Positions 56,033 through 64,000 of a stretch of 64,000 nucleotides of DNA are shown piece after piece (positions within the stretch are counted from its first letter, which is position 1; each line of letters begins with the position of its first letter). The notes below the pieces were generated by a model. The model worked only from the letters and a program-made list of their open reading frames with translations, was not told the origin of the DNA and searched no databases. This DNA comes from Mytilus galloprovincialis (taxonomy: Eukaryota > Mollusca > Bivalvia > Mytilida > Mytilidae). The DNA lies in NCBI RefSeq assembly GCF_965363235.1, contig NC_134849.1, positions 49,484,122 through 49,548,121 on the forward strand, read 5' to 3'. Made by a program: the position numbers and the translations under genes.

Positions 56033-56441
56033 TTGATACATTCGTCCAAAATTAACTCCTTTATACTTAATACCAGATGCGACAACAACCTGTCGTAAGT
56101 GCCACATCGTCATACGGAAGTCATCTGATAAGTTCTTAATTTTCCATTAGCAAGTCTGAATTAGGAAACTTAGCCTTTGTTAAATTATAGTAACTAGAGT
56201 TAAATTCGGCAAGTTTACAATTTTGGATTGTAGCCGCAGTCGATATTTTCAATATTCAAGTTTGTCTTGTACATTTTGTCTATAAATTATCATGATTGAT
56301 TCGCGTTGAATCGTATATTTTTCAAAAAGTAAGGAAAACACGATTTTATTTTTTTTACAGCCAAAGGGAGGGGTACAGGTTTAGTAGGATCGATAATAAC
56401 CTGAGCGTTATAGACTAAAAATTCCATTAGGTTGGAAGAAG

Positions 56442-56513
56442 GACTCCGTGGCGCAACGGTAGCGCGTCTGACTCCAGATCAGAAGGTTGCGTGTTCGAAT
56501 CACGTCGGGGTCA
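56442..56513 (+). tRNA. tRNA-Trp-CCA: tRNA-Trp (CCA), copy 12
   Basis: Identical to copy 1. Confidence 0.97.
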
Positions 56514-57072
56514 TATGTATTTTTGATGCAATTTTCTAGAGATATTGAAAAGGTCTCACATTCAACGTTTACTTTGTGTCAATTGAAAGAAACTGATTGC
56601 AAACTGTGTGAGTGAAAGAGATACCTACTCAGTTGATGCCTGTTTCTCGTTCAAGTTACATGTCAGTGAAACACAAAGATTCTCACATACGTTATTCTTA
56701 CTTTGTATCTAACAGTTTTCCTTCAATAACAATTTAATTTCAGACGGAAGATAGGAAAGCTGACGATTTTTATCAAAATCAAAGTATTTACTGGCAAATC
56801 ACCGTTTTATCTCCCCGAAATTGTTAGGATTGATACTGAGAGTGTGTGCCTTTTTCTTCCTCTATGCATGATACCTTAACGATCTTCCTCAGTCACCAGT
56901 TAAGCTGAATGAACTCTGTCATATAACATCTGAATTCATTCAAAATGGTCGTTTTCAGGACAGAATCAATCTGTGGGTAACTTATCGATAACTTTGTTTC
57001 CTACTTGTCTTTGAGCGCGTTGAGTGAGCAGTGTGTGTGATTCATTACAAAAAGTGGATATCAAAAAGTCTG

Positions 57073-57154
57073 CGTCGTCGACAGGATTCGAACCTGTGCG
57101 GGGAGACCCCAATAGATTTCTAGTCTATCGCCTTAACCACTCGGCCACGACGAC
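57073..57154 (-). tRNA. tRNA-Ser-AGA: tRNA-Ser (AGA), copy 12
   Basis: Identical to copy 1. Confidence 0.97.
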
Positions 57155-57563
57155 TTGATACATTCGTCCAAAATTAACTCCTTTATACTTAATACCAGAT
57201 GCGACAACAACCTGTCGTAAGTGCCACATCGTCATACGGAAGTCATCTGATAAGTTCTTAATTTTCCATTAGCAAGTCTGAATTAGGAAACTTAGCCTTT
57301 GTTAAATTATAGTAACTAGAGTTAAATTCGGCAAGTTTACAATTTTGGATTGTAGCCGCAGTCGATATTTTCAATATTCAAGTTTGTCTTGTACATTTTG
57401 TCTATAAATTATCATGATTGATTCGCGTTGAATCGTATATTTTTCAAAAAGTAAGGAAAACACGATTTTATTTTTTTTACAGCCAAAGGGAGGGGTACAG
57501 GTTTAGTAGGATCGATAATAACCTGAGCGTTATAGACTAAAAATTCCATTAGGTTGGAAGAAG

Positions 57564-57635
57564 GACTCCGTGGCGCAACGGTAGCGCGTCTGACTCCAGA
57601 TCAGAAGGTTGCGTGTTCGAATCACGTCGGGGTCA
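57564..57635 (+). tRNA. tRNA-Trp-CCA: tRNA-Trp (CCA), copy 13
   Basis: Identical to copy 1. Confidence 0.97.
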
Positions 57636-58194
57636 TATGTATTTTTGATGCAATTTTCTAGAGATATTGAAAAGGTCTCACATTCAACGTTTACTTTGTG
57701 TCAATTGAAAGAAACTGATTGCAAACTGTGTGAGTGAAAGAGATACCTACTCAGTTGATGCCTGTTTCTCGTTCAAGTTACATGTCAGTGAAACACAAAG
57801 ATTCTCACATACGTTATTCTTACTTTGTATCTAACAGTTTTCCTTCAATAACAATTTAATTTCAGACGGAAGATAGGAAAGCTGACGATTTTTATCAAAA
57901 TCAAAGTATTTACTGGCAAATCACCGTTTTATCTCCCCGAAATTGTTAGGATTGATACTGAGAGTGTGTGCCTTTTTCTTCCTCTATGCATGATACCTTA
58001 ACGATCTTCCTCAGTCACCAGTTAAGCTGAATGAACTCTGTCATATAACATCTGAATTCATTCAAAATGGTCGTTTTCAGGACAGAATCAATCTGTGGGT
58101 AACTTATCGATAACTTTGTTTCCTACTTGTCTTTGAGCGCGTTGAGTGAGCAGTGTGTGTGATTCATTACAAAAAGTGGATATCAAAAAGTCTG

Positions 58195-58276
58195 CGTCGT
58201 CGACAGGATTCGAACCTGTGCGGGGAGACCCCAATAGATTTCTAGTCTATCGCCTTAACCACTCGGCCACGACGAC
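58195..58276 (-). tRNA. tRNA-Ser-AGA: tRNA-Ser (AGA), copy 13
   Basis: Identical to copy 1. Confidence 0.97.
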
Positions 58277-58685
58277 TTGATACATTCGTCCAAAATTAAC
58301 TCCTTTATACTTAATACCAGATGCGACAACAACCTGTCGTAAGTGCCACATCGTCATACGGAAGTCATCTGATAAGTTCTTAATTTTCCATTAGCAAGTC
58401 TGAATTAGGAAACTTAGCCTTTGTTAAATTATAGTAACTAGAGTTAAATTCGGCAAGTTTACAATTTTGGATTGTAGCCGCAGTCGATATTTTCAATATT
58501 CAAGTTTGTCTTGTACATTTTGTCTATAAATTATCATGATTGATTCGCGTTGAATCGTATATTTTTCAAAAAGTAAGGAAAACACGATTTTATTTTTTTT
58601 ACAGCCAAAGGGAGGGGTACAGGTTTAGTAGGATCGATAATAACCTGAGCGTTATAGACTAAAAATTCCATTAGGTTGGAAGAAG

Positions 58686-58757
58686 GACTCCGTGGCGCAA
58701 CGGTAGCGCGTCTGACTCCAGATCAGAAGGTTGCGTGTTCGAATCACGTCGGGGTCA
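58686..58757 (+). tRNA. tRNA-Trp-CCA: tRNA-Trp (CCA), copy 14
   Basis: Identical to copy 1. Confidence 0.97.
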
Positions 58758-59316
58758 TATGTATTTTTGATGCAATTTTCTAGAGATATTGAAAAGGTCT
58801 CACATTCAACGTTTACTTTGTGTCAATTGAAAGAAACTGATTGCAAACTGTGTGAGTGAAAGAGATACCTACTCAGTTGATGCCTGTTTCTCGTTCAAGT
58901 TACATGTCAGTGAAACACAAAGATTCTCACATACGTTATTCTTACTTTGTATCTAACAGTTTTCCTTCAATAACAATTTAATTTCAGACGGAAGATAGGA
59001 AAGCTGACGATTTTTATCAAAATCAAAGTATTTACTGGCAAATCACCGTTTTATCTCCCCGAAATTGTTAGGATTGATACTGAGAGTGTGTGCCTTTTTC
59101 TTCCTCTATGCATGATACCTTAACGATCTTCCTCAGTCACCAGTTAAGCTGAATGAACTCTGTCATATAACATCTGAATTCATTCAAAATGGTCGTTTTC
59201 AGGACAGAATCAATCTGTGGGTAACTTATCGATAACTTTGTTTCCTACTTGTCTTTGAGCGCGTTGAGTGAGCAGTGTGTGTGATTCATTACAAAAAGTG
59301 GATATCAAAAAGTCTG

Positions 59317-59398
59317 CGTCGTCGACAGGATTCGAACCTGTGCGGGGAGACCCCAATAGATTTCTAGTCTATCGCCTTAACCACTCGGCCACGACGAC
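59317..59398 (-). tRNA. tRNA-Ser-AGA: tRNA-Ser (AGA), copy 14
   Basis: Identical to copy 1. Confidence 0.97.
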
Positions 59399-59807
59399 TT
59401 GATACATTCGTCCAAAATTAACTCCTTTATACTTAATACCAGATGCGACAACAACCTGTCGTAAGTGCCACATCGTCATACGGAAGTCATCTGATAAGTT
59501 CTTAATTTTCCATTAGCAAGTCTGAATTAGGAAACTTAGCCTTTGTTAAATTATAGTAACTAGAGTTAAATTCGGCAAGTTTACAATTTTGGATTGTAGC
59601 CGCAGTCGATATTTTCAATATTCAAGTTTGTCTTGTACATTTTGTCTATAAATTATCATGATTGATTCGCGTTGAATCGTATATTTTTCAAAAAGTAAGG
59701 AAAACACGATTTTATTTTTTTTACAGCCAAAGGGAGGGGTACAGGTTTAGTAGGATCGATAATAACCTGAGCGTTATAGACTAAAAATTCCATTAGGTTG
59801 GAAGAAG

Positions 59808-59879
59808 GACTCCGTGGCGCAACGGTAGCGCGTCTGACTCCAGATCAGAAGGTTGCGTGTTCGAATCACGTCGGGGTCA
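59808..59879 (+). tRNA. tRNA-Trp-CCA: tRNA-Trp (CCA), copy 15
   Basis: Identical to copy 1. Confidence 0.97.
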
Positions 59880-60438
59880 TATGTATTTTTGATGCAATTT
59901 TCTAGAGATATTGAAAAGGTCTCACATTCAACGTTTACTTTGTGTCAATTGAAAGAAACTGATTGCAAACTGTGTGAGTGAAAGAGATACCTACTCAGTT
60001 GATGCCTGTTTCTCGTTCAAGTTACATGTCAGTGAAACACAAAGATTCTCACATACGTTATTCTTACTTTGTATCTAACAGTTTTCCTTCAATAACAATT
60101 TAATTTCAGACGGAAGATAGGAAAGCTGACGATTTTTATCAAAATCAAAGTATTTACTGGCAAATCACCGTTTTATCTCCCCGAAATTGTTAGGATTGAT
60201 ACTGAGAGTGTGTGCCTTTTTCTTCCTCTATGCATGATACCTTAACGATCTTCCTCAGTCACCAGTTAAGCTGAATGAACTCTGTCATATAACATCTGAA
60301 TTCATTCAAAATGGTCGTTTTCAGGACAGAATCAATCTGTGGGTAACTTATCGATAACTTTGTTTCCTACTTGTCTTTGAGCGCGTTGAGTGAGCAGTGT
60401 GTGTGATTCATTACAAAAAGTGGATATCAAAAAGTCTG

Positions 60439-60520
60439 CGTCGTCGACAGGATTCGAACCTGTGCGGGGAGACCCCAATAGATTTCTAGTCTATCGCCTT
60501 AACCACTCGGCCACGACGAC
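60439..60520 (-). tRNA. tRNA-Ser-AGA: tRNA-Ser (AGA), copy 15
   Basis: Identical to copy 1. Confidence 0.97.
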
Positions 60521-60929
60521 TTGATACATTCGTCCAAAATTAACTCCTTTATACTTAATACCAGATGCGACAACAACCTGTCGTAAGTGCCACATCGTCA
60601 TACGGAAGTCATCTGATAAGTTCTTAATTTTCCATTAGCAAGTCTGAATTAGGAAACTTAGCCTTTGTTAAATTATAGTAACTAGAGTTAAATTCGGCAA
60701 GTTTACAATTTTGGATTGTAGCCGCAGTCGATATTTTCAATATTCAAGTTTGTCTTGTACATTTTGTCTATAAATTATCATGATTGATTCGCGTTGAATC
60801 GTATATTTTTCAAAAAGTAAGGAAAACACGATTTTATTTTTTTTACAGCCAAAGGGAGGGGTACAGGTTTAGTAGGATCGATAATAACCTGAGCGTTATA
60901 GACTAAAAATTCCATTAGGTTGGAAGAAG

Positions 60930-61001
60930 GACTCCGTGGCGCAACGGTAGCGCGTCTGACTCCAGATCAGAAGGTTGCGTGTTCGAATCACGTCGGGGTC
61001 A
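60930..61001 (+). tRNA. tRNA-Trp-CCA: tRNA-Trp (CCA), copy 16
   Basis: Identical to copy 1. Confidence 0.97.
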
Positions 61002-61560
61002 TATGTATTTTTGATGCAATTTTCTAGAGATATTGAAAAGGTCTCACATTCAACGTTTACTTTGTGTCAATTGAAAGAAACTGATTGCAAACTGTGTGAG
61101 TGAAAGAGATACCTACTCAGTTGATGCCTGTTTCTCGTTCAAGTTACATGTCAGTGAAACACAAAGATTCTCACATACGTTATTCTTACTTTGTATCTAA
61201 CAGTTTTCCTTCAATAACAATTTAATTTCAGACGGAAGATAGGAAAGCTGACGATTTTTATCAAAATCAAAGTATTTACTGGCAAATCACCGTTTTATCT
61301 CCCCGAAATTGTTAGGATTGATACTGAGAGTGTGTGCCTTTTTCTTCCTCTATGCATGATACCTTAACGATCTTCCTCAGTCACCAGTTAAGCTGAATGA
61401 ACTCTGTCATATAACATCTGAATTCATTCAAAATGGTCGTTTTCAGGACAGAATCAATCTGTGGGTAACTTATCGATAACTTTGTTTCCTACTTGTCTTT
61501 GAGCGCGTTGAGTGAGCAGTGTGTGTGATTCATTACAAAAAGTGGATATCAAAAAGTCTG

Positions 61561-61642
61561 CGTCGTCGACAGGATTCGAACCTGTGCGGGGAGACCCCAA
61601 TAGATTTCTAGTCTATCGCCTTAACCACTCGGCCACGACGAC
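61561..61642 (-). tRNA. tRNA-Ser-AGA: tRNA-Ser (AGA), copy 16
   Basis: Identical to copy 1. Confidence 0.97.
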
Positions 61643-62051
61643 TTGATACATTCGTCCAAAATTAACTCCTTTATACTTAATACCAGATGCGACAACAACC
61701 TGTCGTAAGTGCCACATCGTCATACGGAAGTCATCTGATAAGTTCTTAATTTTCCATTAGCAAGTCTGAATTAGGAAACTTAGCCTTTGTTAAATTATAG
61801 TAACTAGAGTTAAATTCGGCAAGTTTACAATTTTGGATTGTAGCCGCAGTCGATATTTTCAATATTCAAGTTTGTCTTGTACATTTTGTCTATAAATTAT
61901 CATGATTGATTCGCGTTGAATCGTATATTTTTCAAAAAGTAAGGAAAACACGATTTTATTTTTTTTACAGCCAAAGGGAGGGGTACAGGTTTAGTAGGAT
62001 CGATAATAACCTGAGCGTTATAGACTAAAAATTCCATTAGGTTGGAAGAAG

Positions 62052-62123
62052 GACTCCGTGGCGCAACGGTAGCGCGTCTGACTCCAGATCAGAAGGTTGC
62101 GTGTTCGAATCACGTCGGGGTCA
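62052..62123 (+). tRNA. tRNA-Trp-CCA: tRNA-Trp (CCA), copy 17
   Basis: Identical to copy 1. The spacer after it carries the variant at 62637. Confidence 0.97.
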
Positions 62124-62682
62124 TATGTATTTTTGATGCAATTTTCTAGAGATATTGAAAAGGTCTCACATTCAACGTTTACTTTGTGTCAATTGAAAGA
62201 AACTGATTGCAAACTGTGTGAGTGAAAGAGATACCTACTCAGTTGATGCCTGTTTCTCGTTCAAGTTACATGTCAGTGAAACACAAAGATTCTCACATAC
62301 GTTATTCTTACTTTGTATCTAACAGTTTTCCTTCAATAACAATTTAATTTCAGACGGAAGATAGGAAAGCTGACGATTTTTATCAAAATCAAAGTATTTA
62401 CTGGCAAATCACCGTTTTATCTCCCCGAAATTGTTAGGATTGATACTGAGAGTGTGTGCCTTTTTCTTCCTCTATGCATGATACCTTAACGATCTTCCTC
62501 AGTCACCAGTTAAGCTGAATGAACTCTGTCATATAACATCTGAATTCATTCAAAATGGTCGTTTTCAGGACAGAATCAATCTGTGGGTAACTTATCGATA
62601 ACTTTGTTTCCTACTTGTCTTTGAGCGCGTTGAGTGCGCAGTGTGTGTGATTCATTACAAAAAGTGGATATCAAAAAGTCTG

Positions 62683-62764
62683 CGTCGTCGACAGGATTCG
62701 AACCTGTGCGGGGAGACCCCAATAGATTTCTAGTCTATCGCCTTAACCACTCGGCCACGACGAC
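62683..62764 (-). tRNA. tRNA-Ser-AGA: tRNA-Ser (AGA), copy 17
   Basis: Identical to copy 1. Confidence 0.97.
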
Positions 62765-63173
62765 TTGATACATTCGTCCAAAATTAACTCCTTTATACTT
62801 AATACCAGATGCGACAACAACCTGTCGTAAGTGCCACATCGTCATACGGAAGTCATCTGATAAGTTCTTAATTTTCCATTAGCAAGTCTGAATTAGGAAA
62901 CTTAGCCTTTGTTAAATTATAGTAACTAGAGTTAAATTCGGCAAGTTTACAATTTTGGATTGTAGCCGCAGTCGATATTTTCAATATTCAAGTTTGTCTT
63001 GTACATTTTGTCTATAAATTATCATGATTGATTCGCGTTGAATCGTATATTTTTCAAAAAGTAAGGAAAACACGATTTTATTTTTTTTACAGCCAAAGGG
63101 AGGGGTACAGGTTTAGTAGGATCGATAATAACCTGAGCGTTATAGACTAAAAATTCCATTAGGTTGGAAGAAG

Positions 63174-63245
63174 GACTCCGTGGCGCAACGGTAGCGCGTC
63201 TGACTCCAGATCAGAAGGTTGCGTGTTCGAATCACGTCGGGGTCA
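63174..63245 (+). tRNA. tRNA-Trp-CCA: tRNA-Trp (CCA), copy 18
   Basis: Identical to copy 1. The spacer variant at 63290 lies 45 bp downstream. Confidence 0.97.
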
Positions 63246-63804
63246 TATGTATTTTTGATGCAATTTTCTAGAGATATTGAAAAGGTCTCCCATTCAACGT
63301 TTACTTTGTGTCAATTGAAAGAAACTGATTGCAAACTGTGTGAGTGAAAGAGATACCTACTCAGTTGATGCCTGTTTCTCGTTCAAGTTACATGTCAGTG
63401 AAACACAAAGATTCTCACATACGTTATTCTTACTTTGTATCTAACAGTTTTCCTTCAATAACAATTTAATTTCAGACGGAAGATAGGAAAGCTGACGATT
63501 TTTATCAAAATCAAAGTATTTACTGGCAAATCACCGTTTTATCTCCCCGAAATTGTTAGGATTGATACTGAGAGTGTGTGCCTTTTTCTTCCTCTATGCA
63601 TGATACCTTAACGATCTTCCTCAGTCACCAGTTAAGCTGAATGAACTCTGTCATATAACATCTGAATTCATTCAAAATGGTCGTTTTCAGGACAGAATCA
63701 ATCTGTGGGTAACTTATCGATAACTTTGTTTCCTACTTGTCTTTGAGCGCGTTGAGTGAGCAGTGTGTGTGATTCATTACAAAAAGTGGATATCAAAAAG
63801 TCTG

Positions 63805-63886
63805 CGTCGTCGACAGGATTCGAACCTGTGCGGGGAGACCCCAATAGATTTCTAGTCTATCGCCTTAACCACTCGGCCACGACGAC
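63805..63886 (-). tRNA. tRNA-Ser-AGA: tRNA-Ser (AGA), copy 18
   Basis: Identical to copy 1. Last complete gene in the window; 114 bp of the next spacer follow. Confidence 0.97.
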
Positions 63887-64000
63887 TTGATACATTCGTC
63901 CAAAATTAACTCCTTTATACTTAATACCAGATGCGACAACAACCTGTCGTAAGTGCCACATCGTCATACGGAAGTCATCTGATAAGTTCTTAATTTTCCA

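Larger units (their letters stand above)
43682..64000. repeat. Tandem array of a 1122-bp tRNA-Trp/tRNA-Ser unit, 18.1 copies in view
   Basis: Unit phase is constant at 1122 bp from the first to the last copy. Each unit has tRNA-Trp(CCA) on + and tRNA-Ser(AGA) on -. Their 3' ends face each other over 559 bp, and their 5' ends are 409 bp from the neighbour in the next unit. The left edge cuts the Ser gene, leaving its 9 first bases (43682-43690). By eye only three variants occur: 43844 (G for T), 62637 (C for A) and 63290 (C for A). The spacers hold no other RNA gene or reading frame that I recognise. The array continues past the window. Confidence 0.95.

Noticed and set aside
43682-64000. CRISPR-like or minisatellite reading of the tandem array
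   Set aside because: The unit is 1122 bp, contains two standard tRNA genes, and has no short-repeat/spacer pattern.
43328-64000. Array length as pure assembly artefact
   Set aside because: Not excluded, but the edge variants and exact phase over 20 kb are compatible with a real array; kept as a caveat rather than a conclusion.

Overview
The window looks like nuclear DNA of a marine bivalve, most likely a Mytilus-type mussel. It is AT-rich and has intron-split genes. It also carries several dispersed repeat families that I associate with mussel genomes from memory; no database search was possible.

Region 1 (about 0.67-25.0 kb, + strand) is one host gene that I could assemble exon by exon. 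Ten exons with matching splice sites and phases give an uninterrupted 459-residue protein. It has a signal peptide, a modular cysteine-bearing ectodomain built mostly of phase 1-1 exons, one membrane helix and a tyrosine-rich cytoplasmic tail of about 125 residues. It reads as a bivalve-type cell-surface receptor, possibly an immune one. Its introns are packed with transposon fossils: a CACTA-like element, Helitron-like elements, a Polinton-derived inverted-repeat element with 6-bp target duplications, a broken LINE holding a MITE, a Tigger-like element and retroelement 3' ends.

Region 2 (25-43.7 kb) holds no host gene that I can support. It is a graveyard of mobile elements. It includes more 5'-truncated retroelement ends, a foldback MITE inside a Helitron-like tail, a 2.9-kb Harbinger-like element and a TTAA-type MITE whose empty site is visible in a sister repeat copy. 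It also has a Ty3/Gypsy pol relic lying between pieces of a tyrosine-recombinase element, and a 1.7-kb inverted-repeat element with repeated GATTGTCCCAC motifs.

Region 3 (43,682 to the window end) is the most striking part. It is a tandem array of a 1122-bp unit, 18.1 copies in view and continuing past the edge. Each unit carries a tRNA-Trp(CCA) gene on + and a tRNA-Ser(AGA) gene on -, 36 tRNA genes in all, each with a T-run terminator. By eye the units differ at only three positions, all near the two visible ends. This implies very recent amplification, strong homogenisation, or an assembly effect.
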